Shown here in pieces: positions 24,471 through 34,761 of a stretch of DNA of 64,000 nt. The notes below the pieces were generated by a model. The model did not search any database. It was not told the DNA's origin and saw only the letters and a list, made by a program, of their open reading frames with translations. Within the stretch, counting starts at the first letter, position 1. Each line of letters opens with the position of its first letter. The position numbers and the translations under genes are program-made. The stretch is from Shinella curvata (lineage in GTDB: Bacteria > Pseudomonadota > Alphaproteobacteria > Rhizobiales > Rhizobiaceae). Location: the NCBI RefSeq assembly GCF_022899935.1, contig NZ_JALJCJ010000003.1, positions 234,947-298,946 on the forward strand, written 5' to 3'.

Positions 24471-24965
24471 ATGAAAGACGCCCGCCGATCCGGTTGCCCG
24501 ATCAACCTGACGCTGGAAATTCTCGGCGACCGCTGGAGCCTGATCGTGCTGCGCGACATGATGTTCGGCAACCGCCGGCATTTTCGCGAACTTTTGACGA
24601 AATCCGAAGAAGGTATCGCCTCCAACATTCTGGCCGACCGGCTGAAACGCCTCCTCGCGGAAGGGCTGATCACGAAAGAGGATGATCCGAGCCACAAGCA
24701 GAAGGCGCTGTACAGCCTGACCGAGATGGGCATCGCGCTGGTGCCGGTCTTTGCCGTGATGGGCGCCTGGGGCCGGCGCTTCCTGCCCGTTACAGAGGAA
24801 CTGTCTATCCGTGCCGAACTGCTGGAGGATGGTGGCCCCGAGATGTGGGCGGCCTTCATGGAGGAGCTGCGCGCCATCCATACGGGCGCCCCGGCGCCTG
24901 CCCGCTCGGTCTTCGGCGAATTGCAGGCCGCCTATGAAGCGACTGTCGCAGCCCGCGCCGGCTGA
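24471..24965 (+). CDS. HxlR-family transcriptional regulator
   Basis: This is a 164-residue winged-helix regulator. CPINLTLEILGDRWSLIVLRDMMFGNRRHFREL is the HxlR core, including the redox- or ligand-sensing cysteine near residue 9 in the position typical for the family. The recognition segment SEEGIASNILADRLKRLLAEGLI and the beta-wing KQKALYSLTEMG follow. It has a C-terminal extension of about 40 residues beyond the minimal domain. The start at 24471 follows GGAGAATCGC. It converges on the Alph_Pro_TM gene, and no divergent target gene is present, so autoregulation through the dyad at 24430-24462 is the likely circuit. Confidence 0.9.
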   Translation: MKDARRSGCPINLTLEILGDRWSLIVLRDMMFGNRRHFRELLTKSEEGIASNILADRLKRLLAEGLITKEDDPSHKQKALYSLTEMGIALVPVFAVMGAWGRRFLPVTEELSIRAELLEDGGPEMWAAFMEELRAIHTGAPAPARSVFGELQAAYEATVAARAG

Positions 24966-25760
24966 TCAATCCTTGCGGAAGACCACGCTGGCGAGCCAGC
25001 CCGTCATGAGCGCCAGCGTCACCGAGAAGATGCCGTAGGGGAGCGCGTTGTTGTAGGCGGCATTCGAGATCATCTGCTCGATCCCGGTCTTCATCACGCG
25101 CAGCGGCAGCGCCTTCTCGCTGATGAAGACCCCGTCGCGGAAGAGATGCGCGCGCACCACATGAGTGCCGTTCGGCACGTTCGCCGGCAGTCTGACCGTC
25201 GCCTTGAAAAGGCTGGCACTGATGAACTGCACGCCGCCCGGATCGCGCTGGTAATAGTTGCCGCTTTCCTTGAGCCGCCGGAAGGCATCGCGGAATTCCG
25301 TGATGTTGCTGCCATCGCCGACATAACCGATCGGCGACAGGCGGATATGCTGGATGCCGACGCCGACGCCGTTCAGCATGGCGGGCTCGGCGATCGTCTC
25401 GACGTCGCGCGTGCTCGAGAGAGAATAGGATTCCGGTACGAGCTCGAAGGTCATCGAGCGGCGATTGACCCAGATGCCGAAGATGCGCTCCTTCACGCGC
25501 ACCGTGTTGTTGTCCTTCGGCCCCTCCAGCGCCACGACGATATCGTATTTTCCTTGGGCGAGCAGGGCCGGATCGTAGCCTTCGATCGCACCGAAAATGG
25601 TGAGGTCGGCGCCGCGGAAATCCGAGGTGATGGCGATCTCGTCCGTCGAGATGCCGATCTCGAGCCTTTCGGGAAACTCGACGGGCTTGTCCTCCAGCAC
25701 CTGCGCGGCGGCAGGCGCGGCAAGGCCGAGGATGAGAAAAAGAACAGCGATCGCTCTCAT
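24966..25760 (-). CDS. Alph_Pro_TM / TIGR02186 membrane-anchored periplasmic protein
   Basis: This is a 264-residue protein with an N-terminal signal peptide (MRAIAVLFLILGLAAPAAA) and one C-terminal transmembrane helix (about residues 238-258, YGIFSVTLALMTGWLASVVF). Between them is a long beta-rich periplasmic domain with EIGISTDEIAITSDFRGADLTIFGA and VVALEGP, the signatures of the alphaproteobacterial TIGR02186 family. Its start overlaps the stop of the TauE-type exporter gene (ATGA), and such pairs recur in Rhizobiales. A role as an accessory part of the exporter is inferred from that coupling. Confidence 0.85.
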   Translation of the reverse strand: MRAIAVLFLILGLAAPAAAQVLEDKPVEFPERLEIGISTDEIAITSDFRGADLTIFGAIEGYDPALLAQGKYDIVVALEGPKDNNTVRVKERIFGIWVNRRSMTFELVPESYSLSSTRDVETIAEPAMLNGVGVGIQHIRLSPIGYVGDGSNITEFRDAFRRLKESGNYYQRDPGGVQFISASLFKATVRLPANVPNGTHVVRAHLFRDGVFISEKALPLRVMKTGIEQMISNAAYNNALPYGIFSVTLALMTGWLASVVFRKD

Positions 25761-26683
25761 CGATAGACCCCCTCGCTGACGATGGAATAGACATCGGCGG
25801 GCGTGACGACGAGATCGACCGCAAGGCGGGCACCGACGGCGAGCACGAGCAGCGCGAGCAGCGCGCGCAGCTGTTCGCCACGCAGCTTCTGGCCGACACG
25901 CACGCCATATTGCGCCCCGATCACACCCGCCACCATCAGGATGAAGGCAAGCACGATATCGACCGCGTGGTTGGCCGTCGCCTGCACGATCGTCGTATAG
26001 GCGGTGACGAAGATGATCTGGAAGAGCGACGTGCCGACGACGACATTGGTCGGGATGCGCAGGAGGTAGATCATGGCGGGAACCATGATGAACCCGCCGC
26101 CGACGCCCATGACGGAGGTCAGGATGCCGATGCAGAAACCGAGCCCGACGACCGGGATGATGCTGAGATAGATCTTCGATTTCTTGAAGCGCATCTTCAG
26201 CGGCAGACGATGGACCCAGTTGTGCTGGCCGGGCCGGCGCAGCGAGACGGGCTGGTTGTTGGCGGAGCGACGCAGCGCCCGGATGCTTTCGAGCAGCATC
26301 AGCGTGCCGACCGTGCCAAGCAGCGCGACGTATAGCAACGAGATGACGAGGTCCAGCTGGCCGACGCGGCGCAGGAGCGCGAAGATCCAGATGCCGACGG
26401 TGGCGCCCGCCAGACCGCCGAACAGCAACACCGTCCCCAGCTTCACGTCCAGCGTGCCGCGCCGGAAATGCGAGAGCGCGCCCGAGACCGAGGAGGCGAC
26501 GACCTGGTTGGCGCCCGTGGCCACGGCGACGACCGGGGGGATGTTGTAGAAGATAAGCAGCGGCGTGATGAGGAAGCCACCGCCCACGCCGAACATGCCG
26601 GAAAGGAAACCGACGGCCGCGCCCATGCCGAGAATGATGAAGATATTCACCGACAGCTCTGCAATGGGCAGGTAGACAGTCAC
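25757..26683 (-). CDS. Sulfite/organosulfonate exporter, TauE/SafE family
   Basis: This is a 308-residue inner-membrane protein of the TSUP family with about eight to nine helices. The two internal repeats show the family motif twice: GFLSGMFGVGGGFLITPLL near residue 26 and GILTSVMGVGGGFIMVPAM near residue 186. A cytoplasmic loop of about 35 residues (basic, RRPGQHNWVHRLPLKMRFKKSK) separates them. The start is GTG at 26681-26683. Members export sulfite or sulfonates, or take up related anions. The direction and substrate here are unknown. Confidence 0.9.
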   Translation of the reverse strand: MTVYLPIAELSVNIFIILGMGAAVGFLSGMFGVGGGFLITPLLIFYNIPPVVAVATGANQVVASSVSGALSHFRRGTLDVKLGTVLLFGGLAGATVGIWIFALLRRVGQLDLVISLLYVALLGTVGTLMLLESIRALRRSANNQPVSLRRPGQHNWVHRLPLKMRFKKSKIYLSIIPVVGLGFCIGILTSVMGVGGGFIMVPAMIYLLRIPTNVVVGTSLFQIIFVTAYTTIVQATANHAVDIVLAFILMVAGVIGAQYGVRVGQKLRGEQLRALLALLVLAVGARLAVDLVVTPADVYSIVSEGVYR

Positions 26684-27137
26684 AACGAAACCCCAATCGG
26701 CAATTCTTCCGCTCGCGCGGAGGCTACTTTTCTCTCGGCCGCTTTCCCGTCCTTCCCTGCCGCGGCTCCTCTTCGGCAGGCCGTGAATGCAAAGAAGCGC
26801 CCCGCCGCGGGAAAGGAAGCCCCCTCCATCGGCCGGTCGCGCCCTGCATCACGCAAGGATCGGTCGTGAGGCGCAGCCAGGAGGCGCGCCCTGCGCCCTC
26901 ATCGATGATGACGTTTGGCGAACGCCTTATCATCTTGGGGAGACATGAATTTTCTACCGCATAATTCTGCAAATCGGGGCCGATTTAAGGATGAGAATCA
27001 TGCAGCGCATACAAAATGCCACAGCGCCCGTTGCACATCGTGAACGACGTGCGGCGCCATGGTGAGCCTCATGCCCGCGGGGTATGATCAAGTCAACCGG
27101 AGAAGCCGCCTTGGCAACCTCCCCGGCGAGGCGCCGA
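26684..27137. other. Gene-free stretch upstream of the TauE unit
   Basis: About 450 bases between two minus-strand genes hold no convincing reading frame on either strand. The left part must contain the promoter of the TauE operon, and the right part the end of the podJ transcript. I see no strong hairpin with a T-run and no repeat. Confidence 0.5.
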
Positions 27138-30100
27138 TCAGCTCGGCTGCTTGTTGCGCTTCAGGAGCTCGTTGACCAGCGCGTCGTCGATCTCGCCCGT
27201 TTCGGCCTGGCCGACGGACTTCTGGAAGGACTTGATGGCAGCGACCGTCTTCTTGCCCATTTCGCCATCCGGCGTGCCGGCGTTGAAGCCATTGTTGTTG
27301 AGGATGGCCTGGATGTTGCGGATGGCCTTCTTCATGTCGACGCTGGCGGTCTTGGTCGGCTTGCCGACCCATTCGTCGGGCAGTTCGGCCGAGTTCGCCT
27401 TGTCGTCGAGCGCCTGCGGCTTCCACAGCTCCACCTTCGCCTTGGCGTCGGAAAGCTGCTCGGGACGCATGGCATTCGCCACCTCGTCGCGCTTGGCGCC
27501 GGCATCGCGGTCGCCGTCGCGGGCGGCGATGGCGAACCACTTGTAGGATTCGACCAGATCCTGCTTCACGCCGTTGCCGCGCGCATAGAGGATGGCGAGG
27601 TTGAACTGGCTGTCACGCACGCCGAGTTCGGAGGCCTTCTGGAACCATTTTGACGCCCCTTCGAAATCCGGCTGCGTCGTATCGGTGCCCGTGGCGAGCA
27701 GGACGGCGAGGTTGTGCATGGCGCTGGCATTGCCCTTGTCGGCCGCCGTCTCGTAGAGCTTGCGCGCCCGCTCCAGGTCGCGTTCGACGCCCTGGCCCTT
27801 TTCGTAGAGGTTGGCGAGGCGATACTCGGCCGGTGCGAAGCCACGGGCCGCCGAAAGCGCGTACCAATGCGCGGCCTGTGCGAGGTCGGTCGTGACACCG
27901 CGGCCATCCGTATAACGCGCGCCGATCTCGAACAGCGCCAGCGCATCGCCCTCGGTCGCAGCCTTGGAGAGCGACGGTGGGGTAATGGCCTCGGGAACGA
28001 CGATGGCTGCCGTCTCGATCGTATCGACCGGCGCCTTTTCAACGGCGGACGTGTCCGTGCCGAGGACCGGCTCGGCTTCCAGCGTCGTCACCGGCTCGAA
28101 GCCGGCCGTGTCGGCATCGCTGCCGGTCGCGGGTGCGGCCAGCATGTCGGAGCCCGACGTCGGCGTCGTTTCGGTAGCGGCACTGTTGCCGTCACCTGCA
28201 AGCCCATCATCCGCCGGGGCGGGATCGGCCAGCGCCTTCGTATCCGTCTTGTCTTCGGTGACAGGAGCAGCACCCGTGTTGGCCGTCACGGCCTCGCCGG
28301 AACCAACAGTCGTTTCGGCCAGCTTTTTATCGGAATTGACGGCGGTCTGCTCCACAATGACGGGTGCGTCGTCGCCGCTGATGACGGCGGTGACGAGCGG
28401 ATATGACATGATCGCCAAGAGCACGGCACCGACGGCGAGCAGGATCGGCCGGCGATGGCGCGACAGCGCGGAGGCGGGCTTGTCGCCGGCCTTTGCCGGC
28501 TTGTCGCCCTTCTTGGCGGGGGCGACGCGGGAGATGGCATCGGCCTCTTCGGCGGCGATCTTGGCGGCGCGGCGGGCGGCGGCGATCTGCTGAGCCGCCT
28601 TGTCTCCCTCGCCGGAGGTCGCGGAGCGGCTGCCCGAGGCCTGGCCAGCGCGCACGCGCTCCAGGATACGGCGGACGTCGGGCACGCCCGAGCCGGGTTC
28701 CAGCAGCTGGTTCGCCTCTTCCGGCGCCAGTTCGTCGACCGGGTCGAGTGCCGGTGCCGGATCGATCTGATGGCGCTCGGTGACGGCGGCGGTTTCCTTG
28801 CGACCCGGTGCGAAGCGGCGCTTCAGTCCGGCGAGCAATCCACCCTTCGGCTGGGCTTCGGCGGCGACGAGCGCCACGGCCTGCTCGGTCTCGTCTTCGA
28901 CGACCGGGCGCTCGGGGACGTCGATATGCTCGACCTCGACTTCGGCAAAGCGGCTTTCCTCGCGCGGTGCCTCGGCCTCGGCCTTGCGAGCCGCGCTGCC
29001 GAAACCGTCGTCGTCGAACGGATAATCGTTGCCATAGAGGCTGGCGGCGGGCTCTTCGGCGCGCCCGAAATCCATGGCCGGCATCTCTGCACGGGGCATT
29101 TCGGCCCGCGGCTGGACGGCTTCGCGGCGGCCAAAGGTTTCGCGCGGGGCGTCAAGCTGTTCAAGGCGGCCAGCAATCTGCACCAGCGTGTCATGCAGCG
29201 CGTCGAAGGTACGCGCGGTGCGCTCCTCGCTGGAACGGGTCAGGTCTTCCAGCGCGCGCAGGTCGTCGGCCAGGCCGGCGATCGCTTCCATATCGACGGC
29301 GGCCGCACTGGCGGGACCGGCATGGCGATAGGCTTCCATGACGGCTTCCGCCGCCTGGCGGGCGGCCTCGACGATATATTCGTCATTGGTCGCCATATAG
29401 TCTTCGATCGTCGCCAGACGGTTTTCGACATCAGGCGAGGTCGCAGCAACGCCGGCGGACGGCGTGCTGATCAGCGTCGAGAGATGGGCGATCTGCGCTT
29501 CCAGACCGCGCAGCGCCTCATGGTCACCGGCAGGTGCGACGCGCGTGGCATCGAGACGATCCGCGATGGCCGACAGGCGGCCTTCGATCTCAGAGAAGCG
29601 GTCTTCCTGGAACGGGCTGCCGACGGGCGCGGCATCGAGATTGTCGATGCGGCGAGCCAGCGCATCCAGACGCTCGGCGAGCACGTCGTTGACGCTGCCC
29701 TGGTCGAGCGCATCGATCTTGCGCGAGATATCCGAGAGGTAGTAGGCGAGCTCGTCGTTTTCGCGGGCGGGTGCGGCCTGCTGGCTCTGCTCCAGCATCA
29801 GCGACAGCTGCTCGATGCGCTCTTCGAGACGCAGCGCCGTGCGTTCGTTGGAAAGCTCCTCGATGCGACTAGCCAAAGCCTCGATGCGCAGGCCAAGCCC
29901 CTGATCGGGCGCCGGCGCCGGGCGATGGGCAATCATGTCGAGCTGGCCGGCGAGATCGGCGATGCGGCCTTCCAGGCGCTGCATCATCGTATTGTCGACC
30001 GATGCGGACTGCTGCATGCGGCCGGCGGCGGCGATGGCGCGGCTGATCTCGTCAAGGCGCGTGTCGAGACCTTCGAACTGCGAGGTGACGGCGGAGACGA

Positions 30101-31049
30101 AATGGCGATCGTCGGGCTGCTGCGCCTGGCGGGCCAGCATATCGATGGCACGCGCGATCGTCTCGATCTTGCCTTCCAGCGCATGGATGGCCGGCGTCGC
30201 GCTGACGGCACCGATCTGCGCCTTCAGCTCGTCGAGCCGGTAGGCGAGCGCCACCAGTTCATCATCGCGGGTCTGGTCGAAGGCGGAGAGCTTCTTCTCG
30301 ACGCCGGTCCAGCGGTCTTCCATGCGGCGCACGGAATCTTCACGGGCCAGACCATCGAGCACGGAGCGCAGCTCGTCGAATTCGACGCGCAGGCCGTCCG
30401 TCTGGCCCGACTGGCGGCCGAGCTGGCCGATGCCGGCGGAAAGACGCGTCAGTTCCTCGCGCACGTCGTCATTGTTGCCACGGCCTTCGGCCATCTGGCG
30501 GATGCCGCGGATTTCCGAGCGCAGCGACTGCATCTCGCGCTCGAGGCCGTCGGCGATGTCCTTCTTGAGGTCCTGGCGCAGCGAGACGAGCGCCTTGGCG
30601 ATGTCCTCGACCGAATTGTCCGCACGGGCGGGTGCGGCGTGCTGAGCGGCATAGGCGGGCTGCCGTTCACCATAAGCGGCCTGCTGCCCGCCATAGGCGG
30701 CAGTCTGGTTGCCATAGGCGGCATGGGCCTGCTGGGCGGCGGCGTGATGATCGGTGGAGACGGGGCGGCGCTCCAGACGCTGGGCGACACGCTCACGGCC
30801 GCCTTCGATGGCGCGCTGGCGCTGCATGATTTCGGAGACCGGATCCTCGCGCAGGGGGATGGCGCGCTGCTGCGGCTCGTAGCGGGCCTGCTCGCCGCGC
30901 GGCGCGTAACGGTCATCGCTGCGGGGGCGCGTGTCGCGGCCGCCGGCCATCAGACCTTCAATGCGGGCTTCCAGCCCCTCGATGGTGCGATTGAGCGCAT
31001 CGAGCGAAGAGCGTTCGCCGGGACGTTGCGGGTTTCGCGATCCGTTCAT
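27138..31049 (-). CDS. podJ: Polar organelle development protein PodJ-like
   Basis: This is a 1303-residue polarity protein. Residues 1-150 are rich in glutamine, alanine and tyrosine. About 150-640 is a long series of amphipathic heptad helices (coiled coil, repeated LE-RI--LA-- pattern). An acidic stretch at about 640-800 is followed by a single transmembrane helix at about 868-890 (PILLAVGAVLLAIMSYPLVTAVI). A threonine/alanine-rich periplasmic linker follows, then several Sel1-like repeats at about 1040-1190 (LFEIGARYTDGRGV, YRLANLYEKGQGV, MHNLAVLLATG, FNLAILYARGNGV) and a peptidoglycan-binding domain at about 1243-1295. This domain order is that of PodJ, which marks the old pole and controls polar growth in Agrobacterium. 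The gene appears monocistronic. Confidence 0.85.
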   Translation of the reverse strand: MNGSRNPQRPGERSSLDALNRTIEGLEARIEGLMAGGRDTRPRSDDRYAPRGEQARYEPQQRAIPLREDPVSEIMQRQRAIEGGRERVAQRLERRPVSTDHHAAAQQAHAAYGNQTAAYGGQQAAYGERQPAYAAQHAAPARADNSVEDIAKALVSLRQDLKKDIADGLEREMQSLRSEIRGIRQMAEGRGNNDDVREELTRLSAGIGQLGRQSGQTDGLRVEFDELRSVLDGLAREDSVRRMEDRWTGVEKKLSAFDQTRDDELVALAYRLDELKAQIGAVSATPAIHALEGKIETIARAIDMLARQAQQPDDRHFVSAVTSQFEGLDTRLDEISRAIAAAGRMQQSASVDNTMMQRLEGRIADLAGQLDMIAHRPAPAPDQGLGLRIEALASRIEELSNERTALRLEERIEQLSLMLEQSQQAAPARENDELAYYLSDISRKIDALDQGSVNDVLAERLDALARRIDNLDAAPVGSPFQEDRFSEIEGRLSAIADRLDATRVAPAGDHEALRGLEAQIAHLSTLISTPSAGVAATSPDVENRLATIEDYMATNDEYIVEAARQAAEAVMEAYRHAGPASAAAVDMEAIAGLADDLRALEDLTRSSEERTARTFDALHDTLVQIAGRLEQLDAPRETFGRREAVQPRAEMPRAEMPAMDFGRAEEPAASLYGNDYPFDDDGFGSAARKAEAEAPREESRFAEVEVEHIDVPERPVVEDETEQAVALVAAEAQPKGGLLAGLKRRFAPGRKETAAVTERHQIDPAPALDPVDELAPEEANQLLEPGSGVPDVRRILERVRAGQASGSRSATSGEGDKAAQQIAAARRAAKIAAEEADAISRVAPAKKGDKPAKAGDKPASALSRHRRPILLAVGAVLLAIMSYPLVTAVISGDDAPVIVEQTAVNSDKKLAETTVGSGEAVTANTGAAPVTEDKTDTKALADPAPADDGLAGDGNSAATETTPTSGSDMLAAPATGSDADTAGFEPVTTLEAEPVLGTDTSAVEKAPVDTIETAAIVVPEAITPPSLSKAATEGDALALFEIGARYTDGRGVTTDLAQAAHWYALSAARGFAPAEYRLANLYEKGQGVERDLERARKLYETAADKGNASAMHNLAVLLATGTDTTQPDFEGASKWFQKASELGVRDSQFNLAILYARGNGVKQDLVESYKWFAIAARDGDRDAGAKRDEVANAMRPEQLSDAKAKVELWKPQALDDKANSAELPDEWVGKPTKTASVDMKKAIRNIQAILNNNGFNAGTPDGEMGKKTVAAIKSFQKSVGQAETGEIDDALVNELLKRNKQPS

Positions 31050-31508
31050 CTTTCGCCTCGCTTTGGCGGCCGCCTCGGCCTGCCGGGAGATACGCTTGAA
31101 AGCGCTGCCGCCCGGCTGCGCCCTTCATTCCATTCGGCGGGATCGTCCCTGTCCGTCCCGGCCGGAGCCGGGCACCACAGAGGGGAAACGAGATGATTCC
31201 CGATCCCACGCCCTCAGACGCCACAATTCATGAAACGTGGTAAACAAGGGGTTAACCGGCTCGGAAATTTTTTAACGATTTGCTCATAGAGTGGCGTTCG
31301 GGAGGAATGGCGACCGGTTGCGGCACAGCAACCCCGCTTGCAAGGCGCATCCGCACCGCGCCACACGCACCATCCATCCCGCCCGCCTCCCCTCCGACGA
31401 AAAATTCGCCGCGTTTGCGTTTTGACGTTTACGCAAACGTCAAAGTTTTATAGTATCCAGACCTAAGGAGCGGACTCACGTCCGCGGGATAGGTGAGGAA
31501 CGCGAGCA
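31050..31508. other. Divergent control region between podJ and the beta-oxidation cluster
   Basis: About 460 bases carry the promoters of two divergent units. The part near podJ contains TTAAC half-sites (around 31254 and 31273) but no complete CtrA-type pair that I can see, and the region has one GANTC site (GACTC near 31473). The right part contains the interlaced palindromes and the leader hairpin GCGGAC-tcac-GTCCGC at 31470-31485, listed separately. No gene is evident. Confidence 0.5.
31414..31454 (+). promoter_or_regulatory. Interlaced palindromes and promoter of the beta-oxidation cluster
   Basis: Two palindromes overlap. One is TTTGCGT-N10-ACGCAAA (31414-31437). The other is TTTGACGTTT-acgc-AAACGTCAAA (31421-31444), with perfect 10-base arms. 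TTGACG inside the second (31422-31427) is a good -35 and TATAGT at 31449-31454 a fair -10, with a long 21-base spacer. An operator lying in an over-long spacer is typical of MerR-type control. It resembles, from memory, the LiuR sites of alphaproteobacterial fatty-acid and branched-chain degradation genes. Confidence 0.7.
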
Positions 31509-33305
31509 ATGCCGATCTACAAGGCCCCCGTGAATGACACGCTTTTCATCCTGAACGACGTCCTGTCGCTGGAGCGGTACAACAACCTGCCCGGCTTTGC
31601 CGATGCAACGGCCGACATGGTGGAAGCGATTACCGGCGAGGCCGCGAAGGTCGCGGAGGAAGTGCTCTTCCCCGTCAATCTCTCCGGCGATCAGGAAGGC
31701 TGTGTCCGCAACGACGACGCCACGGTGAAGACGCCGAAGGGGTTCAAGGAAGCCTATGACCTCTACCGCCAGGGCGGCTGGATGGGTCTTGCCGTGCCGG
31801 AAGAATTCGGCGGCCAGGGCCTGCCATATATCCTGCACACCGCCGTCGGCGAATACATGTCGTCGGCCAACATGGCGCTCACCATGTATCCCGGCCTGAC
31901 GCAGGGCGCGATCGCCGCGATCCTCGTGCACGGCTCCGACGAACAGAAGGCCGCCTATCTGCCGAAGATGGTCGAGGGCACCTGGACCGGCACGATGAAC
32001 CTGACGGAGCCCCATTGCGGCACCGACCTCGGCCTCCTGCACTCCAAGGCCGTGCCGCAGGCGGACGGTTCCTACAAGATATCAGGCCAGAAGATCTTCA
32101 TCTCGGCCGGCGAACACGACATGTCTGAGAACATCGTGCACCTCGTTCTCGCCCGCATCGAGGGCGCGCCGGAGGGCGTGAAGGGCATCTCGCTCTTCAT
32201 CGTGCCGAAATTCATTCTGAAGGACGACGGCATGCCGGGCGAGCGCAACGCGGTTTCCTGCGGCGCGATCGAACACAAGATGGGCATCCACGGCAACGCC
32301 ACCTGCGTCATGAACTATGACGAGGCCAAGGGCTTTCTCATCGGCGCGGAGAACAAGGGCCTCAACGCCATGTTCGTCATGATGAACGAGGCCCGCCTCG
32401 GTGTCGGCCTGCAGGGCCTGTCGATCGCCGAAGTCGCTTACCAGAACGCCGCCAACTATGCCCGCGAGCGCCTGCAGGGCCGCTCGCTGTCCGGCGTCAA
32501 GAACCCCGAGGGCAAGGCCGATCCGCTGATCGTGCATCCCGACATCCGCCGCACGCTGATGACCATCAAGGCCTGGACGGAGGGCGGCCGCGCCTTCACG
32601 CTGTGGACCGCACTGAAATCCGACATCGCCCACCGCTCCGCCGACGAGAAGGAACGCCAGGCCGCCGATGACATCCTCGGCCTGATGACCCCCATCCTCA
32701 AGGGCGTGCTCACCGACAAGGGCTTCGACCATGCCGTCATGGCCCAGCAGGTCTTCGGCGGCCATGGCTATATCGAAGAACACGGCATGAGCCAGTATGT
32801 GCGCGATGCGCGCATCGCCATGATCTATGAAGGTGCCAACGGCATCCAGGCGCTCGACCTCGTTGGCCGCAAGCTCGGCATGAACGGCGGGCGCGCCGTC
32901 ATGGCGCTCTTCAAGGAAATCGGCGACTTCTGCGAGGAGAACCGGGGTGACGAAAAGCTCGCCTATTTCACCAAGCACCTCAAGAAGGGCCTGAACGACC
33001 TGCAGGCCGGAACCATGTGGTTCATGCAGAACGCCATGGCCAAGCCCGACAATGCCGGCGCCGGCTCGACCGACTACATGCACCTCTTCGGCCTCGTCGT
33101 CATCGGTTACATGTGGGCCAAGATCGCCAAGGCGGCGGAAGCCGGTCTTGCCAACGGCGCGGGCGACCGGGAGGATTTCCTGAAGAACAAGCTGATCACC
33201 GCAAAGTTCTTCATGGACCGCCTGATGCCGGAAACCGGCCTGCGCAAGACCCGCATCGAGGCCGGCGCCGATACCACCATGGAACTGGCTGCCGAAGCAT
33301 TCTGA
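31509..33305 (+). CDS. Acyl-CoA dehydrogenase with C-terminal extension (FadE-like)
   Basis: This is a 598-residue flavoenzyme that catalyses the first oxidation of beta-oxidation. It has a short N-terminal AcylCoADH_N extension ([18 protein letters not shown]). The standard core follows, with [15 protein letters not shown] (FAD/substrate binding), the active-site region [42 protein letters not shown], where a glutamate (YEG) acts as base, and a C-terminal domain of about 130 residues. The length of nearly 600 residues is typical of the long-chain or AcdB-like subfamily. It is the first gene of a plus-strand set with a thiolase (33402) and FadB (34762). Confidence 0.93.
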   Translation: MPIYKAPVNDTLFILNDVLSLERYNNLPGFADATADMVEAITGEAAKVAEEVLFPVNLSGDQEGCVRNDDATVKTPKGFKEAYDLYRQGGWMGLAVPEEFGGQGLPYILHTAVGEYMSSANMALTMYPGLTQGAIAAILVHGSDEQKAAYLPKMVEGTWTGTMNLTEPHCGTDLGLLHSKAVPQADGSYKISGQKIFISAGEHDMSENIVHLVLARIEGAPEGVKGISLFIVPKFILKDDGMPGERNAVSCGAIEHKMGIHGNATCVMNYDEAKGFLIGAENKGLNAMFVMMNEARLGVGLQGLSIAEVAYQNAANYARERLQGRSLSGVKNPEGKADPLIVHPDIRRTLMTIKAWTEGGRAFTLWTALKSDIAHRSADEKERQAADDILGLMTPILKGVLTDKGFDHAVMAQQVFGGHGYIEEHGMSQYVRDARIAMIYEGANGIQALDLVGRKLGMNGGRAVMALFKEIGDFCEENRGDEKLAYFTKHLKKGLNDLQAGTMWFMQNAMAKPDNAGAGSTDYMHLFGLVVIGYMWAKIAKAAEAGLANGAGDREDFLKNKLITAKFFMDRLMPETGLRKTRIEAGADTTMELAAEAF

Positions 33306-33311
33306 TGCTTC

Positions 33312-33340
33312 GCCCCTCTTCCCATATGGGGACGAGGGGC
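33312..33340 (+). terminator. Hairpin between acyl-CoA dehydrogenase and thiolase
   Basis: Arms GCCCCTC and GAGGGGC flank an inner CCCATATGGG pairing. There is no T-run after it, so it is more likely an intercistronic stem that tunes expression of the downstream thiolase than a full stop. Confidence 0.5.
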
Positions 33341-33401
33341 TACAGTCGCAGGCCGCGAGCCAGGAATTCTAGGGCGCCTTTGCGCCGCCAGGGAGAAGAG
33401 A

Positions 33402-34610
<1,209 letters not shown>

Positions 34611-34628
34611 GAGAGGTGAACCACGCCC

Positions 34629-34710
34629 TTTCCGGTCGTCATCCTCGGGCTTGACCCGAGGATCCACAGCCCGGGGCTGGATGGTCGGGTCAAGCCCGAC
34701 CATGACGGAA
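34629..34710. repeat. BIME-like pair of inverted REP-type palindromes
   Basis: The first palindrome is CCTCGGGCTTGACCCGAGG near 34643-34661 and the second is GGTCGGGTCAAGCCCGACC near 34683-34701. Their cores are reverse complements of each other, with a short linker, flanked by CGTCAT and ATGACG. This is the widespread alphaproteobacterial intergenic repeat form, probably spread by a REP-type mechanism. Only this copy is in the window. Confidence 0.8.
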
Positions 34711-34761
34711 GAGAGGATAGCGTGTGAAGCCAAAGAGATTTCAGGGAAGAGGAATCCCATC

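Noticed and set aside
28455..31196. Plus-strand frame of 913 codons antisense to podJ
   Set aside because: podJ has coiled coil, TM and Sel1 repeats in order; the antisense frame is a compositional shadow.
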